NCBI RefSeq assembly: GCF_013044505.1
Contig: NZ_JABERD010000012.1
Span: 1 to 64,000, forward strand
Direction: 5' to 3'
Source of the DNA: Streptomyces sp. S3(2020)
GTDB lineage: Bacteria; Actinomycetota; Actinomycetes; Streptomycetales; Streptomycetaceae
DNA: 64,000 nucleotides
How positions within the stretch are numbered: the first letter of the stretch is position 1; every line of letters starts with the position of its first letter. The position numbers were made by a program, and so were the translations under genes. Under the pieces are notes generated by a model that saw only the letters and a program-made list of their open reading frames with translations, made no database searches and had not been told where the DNA came from. This document shows positions 41,895-51,184 of this stretch, piece after piece.

Positions 41895-42542
41895 GTGTCA
41901 GCGTCCACGAATTCACCGGACAGGCCACGCAGACGGCGGCCCTACGCCCCGCGCGTCCCCATCGAGGAGCGCCGCGAGCAACTGCTCGACGCGGCCCTGG
42001 CCGTCATCGTCAGCGACGGCTACGACCGGGTCTCCATCGACGCCATCGCGAAGCGGTCGGGAGTCGCCCGGTCGGTGGTCTACGGCGCCTTCGAGAATCT
42101 CGACGCCCTGCTGACGGCGCTGCTCGACCGACAGCAGGCACGCGCGTTCGACATGCTGCTCAGGACCGTTCCCGACGCCGGCGACCTGCGCGACCCCGCC
42201 CCGTTCGCCTCCGAGGCGGTGCGCCGGATGGCCGGCATGCTCCATGAGGATCCGGACACCTGGCGGTTGATCCTGCTGCCGCCGGGCAACATGCCGGCCG
42301 TCGTCCGCGACCGTATCGAGGCGGACCGGGAGCGCTTCCGGCTGCTGGTCGAGAAGTGGCTCTCCCTCGCCCTCACCGACCGGAGCGATCCGGGGCTCGA
42401 TCCGCAGGTCCTCGCCCACGCCCTCGTCGCCTGCGCGGAGCACTTCGGCCGCGTCGCGCTCACGGAACCCGACACGTTCGACCTGCCCCGGCTGACGGGC
42501 CAAGTCCGTTTGATCCTCGGGGCGTTGCGGCCGATCCGCTGA
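41895..42542 (+). CDS. TetR/AcrR family transcriptional regulator
   Basis: 215 residues. The N-terminal helix-turn-helix is RREQLLDAALAVIVSDGYDR then VSIDAIAKRSGVARSVVYGA; the ligand-binding domain (residues 70-215) is all helical and includes TWRLILLPPGNMPAVVRDRI and LALTDRSDPGLDPQVLAHAL. It is a cytoplasmic repressor. The double palindrome just upstream of the GTG start, in the gap to the MpaB-like gene, points to autoregulation and control of that oxygenase. Confidence 0.92.
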   Translation: MSASTNSPDRPRRRRPYAPRVPIEERREQLLDAALAVIVSDGYDRVSIDAIAKRSGVARSVVYGAFENLDALLTALLDRQQARAFDMLLRTVPDAGDLRDPAPFASEAVRRMAGMLHEDPDTWRLILLPPGNMPAVVRDRIEADRERFRLLVEKWLSLALTDRSDPGLDPQVLAHALVACAEHFGRVALTEPDTFDLPRLTGQVRLILGALRPIR

Positions 42543-42559
42543 CCGGTGGTGAGGTGCGC

Positions 42560-43507
42560 TCAGTGGGCGGCGAACTGGACCCCGGTCCGCTGCACGGCCT
42601 CCGCGCGCAGGGCGATCCCGTCGATCGTCAGCCGCTCCCCGTAGATGTCGGTGATCCTGATCGATCCGCCGCAACCGCTGCCCTGCTCGGAGAGGAAGTA
42701 GTTGTACTCGGTGCGGGCCAGCCGGGTCCAGCCACTGCCCGTGCGCACCTCCAGGCGGGCCAGCGGATTGCGGTGGCCGATGGCCTGGATGCCGCACCAG
42801 TAGCGGCTGGAGCCGGTCTTGTAGCGGATCGCGATCTTCTCGGACGTGGCGGGGCTGAGCAGGGTCCAGGTGATCGGTATCTCGCCGCGCGAGGGGGCGG
42901 CGAGCTTGGCGAAGGCCTGGGGGCTGAGGTCGAGTTGACCGGGTGCGCAGGGCAGCGGGCATTCGTTGGTGATCCGGACCGTGACGGAGGCACCGCCGGC
43001 GCGGACGAGCACGTACGCTCCGCAGGCCTGGGACGTCTCGTAGTCGGTGTGGTTCATCGCCGCGGTCATGGTGTCGTCGGTGGGACCGTAGGAGCAGGCG
43101 CCGTCGCCGTTGCCGGTGTCGTAGAAGGTGGCCACACCCTGGTAGGTGGTCTTGGGGCGGATCCGTCCGGCGAGTGATCCGACGGAGGCAGCTGTCTGCT
43201 GCGGGCTCGTGGCCGAGGGCCGGCCCTTCGGGGTGCTCGCGGTCGGCGACGGTGTGGTGGAGGGCTTGGCCTTGGTGGCCGTCGCCGTCGGCTTCGGGGA
43301 CGGCGAGGTCGGCGTCGGTCCCGGCGTGGTGGGCGCCGTGCTCGACTCGGCCCGCACCTTGGACGCGGTGGCCTCGGATCCGTCGTCGTCGGGGACGAAG
43401 GCCACGACCAGGGAAGCGATCAGGGCTACGGCCGCCACGGCGATCGCGGGGACCGCCCAGGTGCGTTGCCGGCGGGGACGACGACGGTGTGAAGGGGACG
43501 GCGCCAC
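42560..43507 (-). CDS. Expansin-like secreted protein (EXLX1 type)
   Basis: 315 residues. A basic N-terminus and membrane anchor or signal (WAVPAIAVAAVALIASLVVA) is followed by a long Thr/Pro/Ser/Lys linker (about residues 45-105). The double-psi beta-barrel domain contains GVATFYDTGNGDGACSYGPT, MTAAMNHTDYETSQACGAYV and NECPLPCAPGQLDLSPQAFA with the conserved Asp. The C-terminal domain of the CBM63 type has YWCGIQAIGHRNPLARLEVR and TEYNYFLSEQGSGCGGSIRI. It would loosen cellulose or peptidoglycan networks outside the cell. The GTG start is the only one before the anchor. Confidence 0.88.
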   Translation of the reverse strand: MAPSPSHRRRPRRQRTWAVPAIAVAAVALIASLVVAFVPDDDGSEATASKVRAESSTAPTTPGPTPTSPSPKPTATATKAKPSTTPSPTASTPKGRPSATSPQQTAASVGSLAGRIRPKTTYQGVATFYDTGNGDGACSYGPTDDTMTAAMNHTDYETSQACGAYVLVRAGGASVTVRITNECPLPCAPGQLDLSPQAFAKLAAPSRGEIPITWTLLSPATSEKIAIRYKTGSSRYWCGIQAIGHRNPLARLEVRTGSGWTRLARTEYNYFLSEQGSGCGGSIRITDIYGERLTIDGIALRAEAVQRTGVQFAAH

Positions 43508-43631
43508 GGATGAGGTCCTTTACGTGGTTCGGGAGCACGCGTGCGGTGTGCAAGGCCCAGTGAAGCGAGCCTCCGACCTCTCAGTGGCCGCTATGGCCGA
43601 AAAGGTTGCCGTCCGTCTCGAAGAAGTGCCG

Positions 43632-44204
43632 TCAGCGCAGATCGAGTCGCATCAGGATCCGTGGATGTCCGGCCGGCACGGACGTGGTGTCGGCGGCGTG
43701 GACGAATCCGGCGCGCTCGAAGTTCTCGCGGAGTCCGGCGTACGCCGTCGTCAGGTCGACCCGGGCGTCGCCGTTGTCCAGGGGGTACGCCTCGATCACC
43801 GGTGCGCCGTGGGAGCGGGCGAAGTCGACCGCTCCGGCGATGAGGGCGTGCGAGATCCCCTGCTTGCGGTGGCCGGGGCGTACGCGGATGCACCACAGCG
43901 ACCACACCGGCAGGTCGTCGACGTGCGGGATCTTCCGGCTGCGGGCGAAGGAGGTCTCCGCGCGCGGCGCCACGGCGGCCCAGCCGACGGGTTCGTCACC
44001 GTCGTAGGCGAGAACCCCCGGCGCGAGCCGCGCGCGGCACAGTCCCGCGACGTACTCGCCGCGGGCCGGGCCGCGCAGCTCCTTGTCGAGCTTGGACGGG
44101 ATCCGGTAGCTCAGGCACCAACAGACGTTGGCGGTGGGCGACTTCGGTCCGAGCACCGCGCGGACGTCCTCGAAGACCGAAGCCGGGCGTACCTCGATGG
44201 GCAT
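43632..44204 (-). CDS. GNAT family N-acetyltransferase
   Basis: 190 residues with the acetyl-CoA-binding motif WCIRVRPGHRKQGISHALIA, preceded by SRKIPHVDDLPVWSLWCIRV and followed by AVDFARSHGAPVIEAYPLDN and the C-terminal RENFERAGFVHAADTTS. An N-terminal segment (VFEDVRAVLGPKSPTANVCW) has a Cys-Trp-Cys-Leu stretch often seen in this group. Acceptor is unknown. It is the third gene in a row on the minus strand but has its own 124-base upstream gap to the expansin-like gene. Confidence 0.88.
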   Translation of the reverse strand: MPIEVRPASVFEDVRAVLGPKSPTANVCWCLSYRIPSKLDKELRGPARGEYVAGLCRARLAPGVLAYDGDEPVGWAAVAPRAETSFARSRKIPHVDDLPVWSLWCIRVRPGHRKQGISHALIAGAVDFARSHGAPVIEAYPLDNGDARVDLTTAYAGLRENFERAGFVHAADTTSVPAGHPRILMRLDLR

Positions 44205-44272
44205 GGCGCCACGATGTCACGGAGCACGGGACATCGCGTCCGGGGCCTGGGGCATCACCTCGGTCGACCGGC

Positions 44273-44878
44273 TCAGTCGACCGGACGACCGCCGAACCGC
44301 CAGTCGTGGATCTCGACGCTCTCGTACAGCCCCGCCCGGGCATACGGCTCGTCCGCCATCAGGGCCTCGACCGCACCCCGGTCCGGCAGTTCGAGCAGCA
44401 GGGCGGTGCCCGTCCACGCGGAACCGTCCTCGGACAGCAGCGGGCCGTAGGCGATGAGGTGGCGGCGGTGGCCGTCGTCGAGATACCGGTGCTGTGCCGC
44501 CTCCAGCTCACCGTGATCGCCGCTCGGGTCCGGCCTGCCGTGGGCGATGACCAGGAAGCGTCGATGGCCGGCTGTCGCGCCCGTGAACTCCCACATCGTG
44601 CGGCCCAGTACGTTCTTCCAGCCGCGAATCAGCACCTCGCGGTAGACACCGGCCTTGTGGTTGGGCTCCTCGAACGCGAACTCCCGTACGGCGGCGGCGT
44701 CGGGCAGGTCGACGATGTGCATGCTGCCCGTCACCCCTTCGCCGTCGGCCGTGAGCGTCGGCCCGCGGGCGATCATCACGTCGGCGTAGCGGTCCATGAA
44801 CGCCCAGTGGTCTTCGTTGAGTTCCCAGCGCAGGGGCATGGAGCCCGGCCGGTCCCGGCAGTAGAAGAAGTACGCCAT
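44273..44878 (-). CDS. Protein with two tandem YCII (YciI-like) domains
   Basis: 201 residues made of two ferredoxin-like YCII repeats: residues 1-95 (YFFYCRDRPGSMPLRWELNE, DHWAFMDRYADVMIARGPTL) and 100-201 (RRFLVIAHGRPDPSGDHGEL, AAQHRYLDDGHRRHLIAYGP). Each has the His that is conserved in YciI domains. Single-domain YciI proteins are small dehalogenase-like or unassigned enzymes; the tandem form is presumably a covalent dimer. It starts at MAYFFY; upstream sequence is Arg-rich non-coding DNA. Divergent from a GNAT gene. Confidence 0.8.
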   Translation of the reverse strand: MAYFFYCRDRPGSMPLRWELNEDHWAFMDRYADVMIARGPTLTADGEGVTGSMHIVDLPDAAAVREFAFEEPNHKAGVYREVLIRGWKNVLGRTMWEFTGATAGHRRFLVIAHGRPDPSGDHGELEAAQHRYLDDGHRRHLIAYGPLLSEDGSAWTGTALLLELPDRGAVEALMADEPYARAGLYESVEIHDWRFGGRPVD

Positions 44879-45004
44879 GTCGTCCCCGTCGTCCCCGCGT
44901 CCCCGTCGTCCCCTGGAAACCGATCCGTGTGCCGCGATCGGCAGTGCCGGATCGTACCGGCGTGCGCGCCGCACACGCATGCGAATTACCCTGGCGTGGT
45001 GATC

Positions 45005-45469
45005 ATGGCGCACCGGGACTGGGAACTGCGGTCGGCGTCGGCGGCCGACGTCGAGGCGATCGTCGAGCTGCGTGCCGTGGTGATGCGGCCGGACCTGGAG
45101 CGGCTCGGGCGGTACGACGAACTGCGGGTGCGGCAGCGGCTGCGGGACAGTTTCGTGCCCGAGTGCGCCTGGATCATCGAGGTGGGCGGCGCGTTCGCCG
45201 GGTGCGTGGCGCTGCGGCCCGCGGAGGACGCCCACTGGCTGGAACACTTCTTCGTGGCGCCGCGCCTTCAGGGCAGCGGTGTCGGCTCGGGCGTGTTGCG
45301 GGAGCTGCTGGAGCGGTGTGACCGCGAAGGCCTCCTGGTCCGGTTGAACGTGCTCCGGGGCAGCGCGGCCCGACGGCTGTACGAGCGGCACGGGTTCACC
45401 GTCGAGTCGGAGGACCCGGTCGACGTGTTCATGGTGCGCGAGCCGGCATTCGGCATGGGCGGCGACTGA
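45005..45469 (+). CDS. GNAT family N-acetyltransferase
   Basis: 154 residues. WELRSASAADVEAIVELRAV opens the fold; HWLEHFFVAPRLQGSGVGSG carries the acetyl-CoA loop (Q-G-S-G-V-G), and LVRLNVLRGSAARRLYERHG with FTVESEDPVDVFM forms the C-terminal part. Acceptor is unknown. GTG codons at 44996 and 44999 are possible alternative starts. It is 27 bases upstream of the fructosamine-kinase gene on the same strand and may share its transcript. Confidence 0.85.
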   Translation: MAHRDWELRSASAADVEAIVELRAVVMRPDLERLGRYDELRVRQRLRDSFVPECAWIIEVGGAFAGCVALRPAEDAHWLEHFFVAPRLQGSGVGSGVLRELLERCDREGLLVRLNVLRGSAARRLYERHGFTVESEDPVDVFMVREPAFGMGGD

Positions 45470-45496
45470 CCACGCCAGGAGCGACAGGGTCGATCG

Positions 45497-46381
45497 GTGG
45501 AGGGCGCGGTGCGTGAGGAAGGTGACGGGCCCGGGGCGGTGGCCGCACGGCTGACCGGGCGTGCGGTGGGGGGACAGCGGCGGCTGACCGGTGTGGTCAC
45601 CGAGGTCGCGCTGGACGGTGGGCCGGTGATCGTCAAGGAGGCCGGGAGTACGGGGGCCGCGCGGGCCGAGGCCGCGGGGCTGGGGTGGCTGGCCGATGCG
45701 GGGGCGGTGCGGGTGCCGGTCGTCCACGGTGTTGACCGGCAGTGGCTGGTGACCGGTTGTGTCGCTCAGGGGCGGCCGAGTGCCGGCGCCGCGGTGCGGT
45801 TCGGGCGTGAGCTCGCCGGGCTGCATGCGGCGGGTGCGGCGGCGTTCGGGGCGCCGCCGCCCGGTGGTGATACCGAGGCGTACATCGGGCTCGCCCCGAT
45901 GCGGAACGTGCCGGGGAGCGACTGGCCCCGCTGGTACGCCGAGCACCGGGTGCTGCCCTATCTCCGTCAGGCGGTCGACCGTGGCATCATGCTGCGCGGC
46001 GAGGCGGCCGTGGTGGAGCGGGTCTGCGAGCGTCCGGCCGACCTCGCGGGTCCGGGTGAGGTGCCCGCGCGGCTGCACGGGGATCTGTGGAACGGCAATG
46101 TCCTGTGGGGCGCCGACGGTCATGTGTGGCTGATCGATCCGGCGGCACACGGCGGGCATCGCGAAACCGACCTCGCGATGCTCCAGCTCTTCGGCTGTCC
46201 GTTTCTCGCGGAGGTACTGGAGGGCTACCAGGACGCCACGCCCCTCGCGGCCGGCTGGCAGCGGCGCGTCGGCCTGCACCAGCTCTTCCCGCTGCTGGTC
46301 CACGCCGTGCTCTTCGGCCGTTCCTACGCCGAACAGGCCGTCGGTACGGCACGGCGGCTCCTGGCCGACGCCGGTCACTGA
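45497..46381 (+). CDS. Fructosamine kinase family protein
   Basis: 294 residues of the FN3K branch of the kinase-like fold. AALDGGPVIVKEAGSTGA-like residues hold the ATP-binding Lys, AYIGLAPMRNVPGSDWPRWY is a family hallmark, the catalytic loop is ARLHGDLWNGNVLWGADGHV (HGDxWxxN), and LIDPAAHGGHRETDLAMLQL has the metal-binding Asp. The enzyme phosphorylates Amadori products on proteins or amino acids so that they decompose, a deglycation repair activity. The GTG start is the first in frame after the GNAT stop. Confidence 0.9.
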   Translation: MEGAVREEGDGPGAVAARLTGRAVGGQRRLTGVVTEVALDGGPVIVKEAGSTGAARAEAAGLGWLADAGAVRVPVVHGVDRQWLVTGCVAQGRPSAGAAVRFGRELAGLHAAGAAAFGAPPPGGDTEAYIGLAPMRNVPGSDWPRWYAEHRVLPYLRQAVDRGIMLRGEAAVVERVCERPADLAGPGEVPARLHGDLWNGNVLWGADGHVWLIDPAAHGGHRETDLAMLQLFGCPFLAEVLEGYQDATPLAAGWQRRVGLHQLFPLLVHAVLFGRSYAEQAVGTARRLLADAGH

Positions 46382-46410
46382 GCGGGTGGTGTGCCTTACG
46401 GTGGGGCGCC

Positions 46411-47262
46411 ATGAGAGTGCTGATCATCGGCGGGAGCGGGTTTCTGGGCACGGAGCTCGTGCGTCAGGCGACGGCCGCGGGCCGGGTGACGGCCGCGACG
46501 TACCATTCCCGCGCCGGCAGCACGCCCGGAGCCTCGTGGCACCACCTCGACCTTTGTGTCCCCAGGCAGATCGACGAGGTCCTGGTCTCGGTCGTCCCCG
46601 ACGTCGTCATCAACGCGACGAGTGGGCAGAGCGACTGGGCGGTCACGGCCGACGGCTCGATCCGCCTGGCGATGGCTGTCACGCGCCGCGGCTGCCGTCT
46701 GGTGCACGTCTCCAGCGACGCGGTGTTCTCCGGGGCCCGGGTCCACTACGACGAGAGCTGTCTGCCCGATCCGGTCACCCCGTACGGTGCCGCGAAGGCC
46801 GCCGCCGAAAGCGCCGTACGCCTCCTGGCACCGACCGCCGCGGTCGCCCGCACCTCGTTGATCATCGGTTGTGGCGGATCCGCGCACGAGCGCATGGTCC
46901 ACGACCTGGCGGCGGGCACGCACGACGCCGTCCTGTTCACCGACACCGTGCGCTGCCCGGTGCATGTCGAAGACCTCGCCCGCGCGCTGCTGGAACTCGC
47001 GACGACCGAGCGTCCCGGCGTCTTCCACCTCGCCGGACCCGACGCCCTCAGCCGCCACGAACTCGGTGTCCTCATCGCCCACCGCGACGGCCTCGACCCG
47101 ACCCGGCTGCCCACCGGACGCCGCGCCGACACCCGCACACCCGGCGCCCTCGACGTCCGCCTCGACAGCACCGCCACCCAGAGCCGCATGGCCACCCGCC
47201 TGCGGGGCGCCCGCGAGTTCCTCCGCGCGGGACACGACCGACACCCCGACGACCGAGGGTAG
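46411..47262 (+). CDS. Sugar nucleotide-binding/RmlD-like SDR family protein
   Basis: 283 residues of the extended short-chain dehydrogenase type. The NAD(P)-binding motif is MRVLIIGGSGFLGTELVRQA; INATSGQSDWAVTADGSIRL, VHVSSDAVFSGARVHYDESC and PVTPYGAAKAAAESAVRLLA (Tyr-x-x-x-Lys) follow as in RmlD. It would reduce a keto group on a nucleotide sugar or a related carbohydrate. It starts 29 bases after the fructosamine-kinase stop, same strand. The C-terminal 25 residues are Arg-rich. Confidence 0.88.
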   Translation: MRVLIIGGSGFLGTELVRQATAAGRVTAATYHSRAGSTPGASWHHLDLCVPRQIDEVLVSVVPDVVINATSGQSDWAVTADGSIRLAMAVTRRGCRLVHVSSDAVFSGARVHYDESCLPDPVTPYGAAKAAAESAVRLLAPTAAVARTSLIIGCGGSAHERMVHDLAAGTHDAVLFTDTVRCPVHVEDLARALLELATTERPGVFHLAGPDALSRHELGVLIAHRDGLDPTRLPTGRRADTRTPGALDVRLDSTATQSRMATRLRGAREFLRAGHDRHPDDRG

Positions 47263-47271
47263 GGTCCCCGG

Positions 47272-47616
47272 GTGACGACGATCCCCTCCCCCACCAGGCT
47301 GATCGTGCTGCGCGGCAACAGCGCCAGCGGCAAGAGCTCCGTGGCCGCCGGGCTGCGCGAACGCGATGTCCCCGGCGCCGCGAACATCGGCCTGATCGAT
47401 CTGACCGTGCGGCACGCCCTGGAACACGGCTTCCACACGGTGCTCGAAGGCATCCTGTACGTAGCCCACTACGGCGACATGCTCGCCGGGCTCCTCGCCG
47501 ACTACGGCGACCGCGCGCACTGCTTCTACCTGGACGTCCCCTTCGAGGACACCCTGGCCCGGCATGCGACCAAGCCCATCGCCGACGAGGTCGGGGAAAC
47601 CGAACTCCGTTCTTGA
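47272..47616 (+). pseudogene. P-loop kinase-like gene with internal deletion and lost 3' end
   Basis: 114 residues remain. The Walker A region RLIVLRGNSASGKSSVAAGL is followed at once by RERDVPGAANIGLIDLTVRH, GFHTVLEGILYVAHYGDMLA and FYLDVPFEDTLARHATKPIA, then the stop. In complete relatives (about 170-190 residues) a stretch of about 20 residues with a QD motif lies between the Walker A helix and RERDVPGA, and the protein continues with a WYxxxDLLP-type end. Both are missing here. The joint falls at CTGCGCGAACG, a sequence that could have been repeated, consistent with deletion between short repeats. Starts 9 bases after the preceding stop. Confidence 0.6.
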
Positions 47617-47650
47617 CGCTCGGGTCGCAGGCGTCAGCTGAGTACCGGTT

Positions 47651-48529
47651 TCAGGTGTGCGCCTCCGGTGGTGCCGTCAGGTCCGCGAAGTCGGCGAGCA
47701 TGGCGGAGGTTCGGGGGTCGAGGCCCGTGAACTCGCGGAAGGCGTCCGCCGCTTGGTGGACCAGCATGCCTCCGCCGTGCAGCACCCGGCACCCGCGGGA
47801 CCTCGCGGCTCTCAACAAGGGCGTTTCCAGAGGGCGGTAGACGAGATCGGCCACCCACAGGCCGTCATGGAGCGAGGCGCCGGGCAGCGGAGTGCCGGGG
47901 TGGGCCGCCGTGCCGACGGGGGTGGCGTTGACGACGCCGTCGGCGCCCGCCAGTTCCGCTTCGAGGTGTTCCGGCAAGCAGGCTTCGGCCCGTTCGGCTC
48001 CGGCGTCCTGGTTGAGTGCCTTGACCAGGGTGTGGGCGCGTTCGGTGAGGGGGTCCACGACGGTGAGGCGGGTGACGCCGAGGTCCAGCAGCGCGAAGGC
48101 GACGGCGGCGCCGGCCCCTCCGGCACCGAACTGGATCACCTGCCGGAGAGGGGCGTCGGGGAGCCCGCGGGTGAAGGCCGCGCTGAAGCCGGTGATGTCG
48201 GTGTTGTGGCCGACCGCGCGCCCTTCGGGGGTGAACACGACCGTGTTGACCGCGCCGAGACGCGCGGCCGGCGCCGTCAGTCCGTCGAGCTGCGCGGCGA
48301 TGAGCTGCTTGCAGGGATGGGTGACGTTCAGGCCGTTGAAGCCGCAGTCCCGGGCCGCGTACGTGATGCGCCAGATGTCCTCGGCGGGCAGTGCCGGCGA
48401 TGCGATGTCGAGCAGCCGGTAGAGGTAGCGCACGCCGTGCCGGTCGGCCTCGCGCTGGTGGAGTTCGGGGCTGAGCGAGCGGCCGATGCCCGATCCGACA
48501 AGGCCGACGAGATACGAGTCCTGGGTCAC
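47651..48529 (-). CDS. aroE: Shikimate dehydrogenase family protein (AroE-like)
   Basis: 292 residues. The substrate-binding SxS motif (GIGRSLSPELHQREADRHGV), the catalytic Lys in LNVTHPCKQLIAAQLDGLTA, the catalytic Asp in GRAVGHNTDITGFSAAF and the nucleotide-binding QFGAGGAGAAVAFALLDLGV are all present. It reduces 3-dehydroshikimate or oxidises quinate/shikimate. Its position at the end of a transport and catabolic gene row, 88 bases after livF and behind its own operator-like palindrome, favours a catabolic paralogue rather than the biosynthetic enzyme. The gene symbol marks the family only. Confidence 0.88.
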   Translation of the reverse strand: MTQDSYLVGLVGSGIGRSLSPELHQREADRHGVRYLYRLLDIASPALPAEDIWRITYAARDCGFNGLNVTHPCKQLIAAQLDGLTAPAARLGAVNTVVFTPEGRAVGHNTDITGFSAAFTRGLPDAPLRQVIQFGAGGAGAAVAFALLDLGVTRLTVVDPLTERAHTLVKALNQDAGAERAEACLPEHLEAELAGADGVVNATPVGTAAHPGTPLPGASLHDGLWVADLVYRPLETPLLRAARSRGCRVLHGGGMLVHQAADAFREFTGLDPRTSAMLADFADLTAPPEAHT

Positions 48530-48549
48530 GGCCGCTCCCGCAGTAATGT

Positions 48550-48563
48550 ACGAACCAGTCCGT
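48550..48563. promoter_or_regulatory. Operator-like palindrome upstream of the AroE-like gene
   Basis: ACGAAC-CA-GTCCGT is an inverted repeat with one mismatch, 21 bases before the start of the AroE-like gene. TetR-type regulators commonly bind this kind of AAC-GTT palindrome. It suggests that the gene is separately controlled from the liv genes. Confidence 0.4.
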
Positions 48564-48617
48564 TATCTCTACCAACTCGTATGGCCGCGGGGAAGTCCTA
48601 CGACATCTCTCGGCGCT

Positions 48618-49348
<731 letters not shown>

Positions 49349-49352
<4 letters not shown>

Positions 49353-51184
49353 GGGGTGGTCTCCTCGGCGGGGGTGGGGCGCTGGGCCGGCAGTCGGGTG
49401 CTCAGGCCGAGTTCGGACAGGTCGGAGTCGCCGAGGTAGGCCTCGATGACCTCGGGTGCGGCGACGACCTCGCCGGGGGTGCCCTCGGCGATGACCTTGC
49501 CGCTGGACAGGACGGTGACCTTCTCGCACAGGGACATGACCAGGCCCATGTTGTGCTCGATGAGGACGACGGTGGTGCCGCTGTCCCTGATCGAGCGGAC
49601 GATACGGACCAGTTGCCGCACCTCTTCGCCGTTGAGCCCCGCGGCCGGTTCGTCGAGCAGGAGCAGGCGGGGGCAGGCCGCCATGGCGCGGGCGATCTCG
49701 ATACGGCGTTGGATGCCGTAGGGCAGGGCGGCGGGGGCGGCTTCGGCGAAGTCGGTGAGGCCGTAGCGGTCGAGAATCTGCTGGGCCTCGGCGCGCAGTC
49801 GGCGTTCGCGGCGCAGGACGCCGGGCTGCCACAGGGCGTACTGCCAGATGGTGTGCGTGCGGGTGCGGTCCAGGGCGACCAGGATGTTCTCCCGCACGGT
49901 GAGCTGCCCGAAGAGGCGCAGGTTCTGGAAAGTGCGGGCCACTCCGGCCAGGGACAGGGCGTAGGGGCGGGCCGTGGTGGTGTCGGCGTCGGCGAAGCGG
50001 ACCGTGCCGGACGTGGCGCGGTAGAAGCCGCTGACGACGTTGAACAGGGTGGTCTTTCCCGATCCGTTGGGGCCGACGATTCCTCTGATCTCCCCCGCCC
50101 GGACCGTGAGGGTCACCTCGTCGAGGGCGCGCAGTCCGCGGAACTGCTTGGTGATGTCCTCGACGGCGAGGAGGGTCTGTTCCCCGGCCGGCCGGGGTCC
50201 TGGGGGGTACGGGGTGAAGGGGCGCAGTTCGGCCCGGGTGTCGCCGGTGCCGAAGCGTCGGTGGTAGAGGTCGCGCAGGCGGGTGGGGATGCCGGCCAGG
50301 CCGGTGGGCGCGAAGACGACCATGAGGACGACGACCACGCCGTAGCCGAGTTGGGCGTAGGCGGAGAAGTCCGAGAGCCACTCGCGGATCAGGGTGAGGC
50401 CGACGGCGCCGACCACGCAGCCGACCAGGGAGCGCCGGCCGCCGATGATGACCATGGCCAGCAGGATGAACATGTTGCCGATGGAGAAGGTCTCGGGTGC
50501 GACGTAGCGGATGAGTCCGGCGTACAGGACGCCCGCCAGGCCGCCGTAGAGGCTGGCGAGGACGAAGGCCGTCATGCGCAGCAGCGGGATCTCCGCGCCC
50601 ATGGCGCCGGCGGCGAGGGCGTCGTCGCGCATGGCGCGCAGTCGGCGGCCCAGCGAGGTGTGGACGACGAACAGGCCGAAGACGAGGCCCGCGCCGAAGA
50701 CGACGACTTCCAGGTAGTAGTAGAGGTATTCGCTGGACAGGTCCAGGCCGGGCAGGGTGGGTACGGGGACGCCGGAGATGCCGTCGGCGCCGCCGGTGAC
50801 GTCGGCGTTGGTGATCCAGTTGATGAAGCCCAGTGCCAGGCCGAGGGTGACGATGCCCAGGTAGTGGGACTGCATGCGCAGGGCGGGGATGCCGACGAGG
50901 AGGCCGGTGGCGATGGTCGCGAGGACGGCGAGGACGGAGGCGGCCCAGAAGCCGTATCCGTTGTTCGTGGTGAGGATCGCGACGACGTAGGCGCCCACGC
51001 CGAAGAAGGCGACCTGGGCGAGGTTGATCTGGCCGGAGATGCCCATGGCCAGGCCCATGCCGATGGCGAGGAGGGTGTAGATGAGGGCGATGTCGACGAC
51101 GTGGATGGTGTAGCTGCCCAGGCCGTACGGCAGGGCCCAGGCGGCGACCACGAGTGCGGCCACGGCGGCGAGGCGGGACTTCAT
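49349..51184 (-). CDS. Fused LivM permease and LivG ATP-binding protein
   Basis: 611 residues. Residues 1-315 are a LivM-type permease with about nine helices (IGMGLAMGISGQINLAQVAF, GLVFGLFVVHTSLGRRLRAM, MFILLAMVIIGGRRSLVGCV). Residues 345-595 are a LivG-type ATPase: Walker A GPNGSGKTTLFNVVSGFYRA, LPYGIQRRIEIARAMAACPR in place of the usual signature, Walker B LLLDEPAAGLNGEEV. The fusion fixes a 1:1 ratio of the two subunits. Both ends overlap neighbouring genes by four bases. This form is known but less common than separate genes. Confidence 0.93.
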
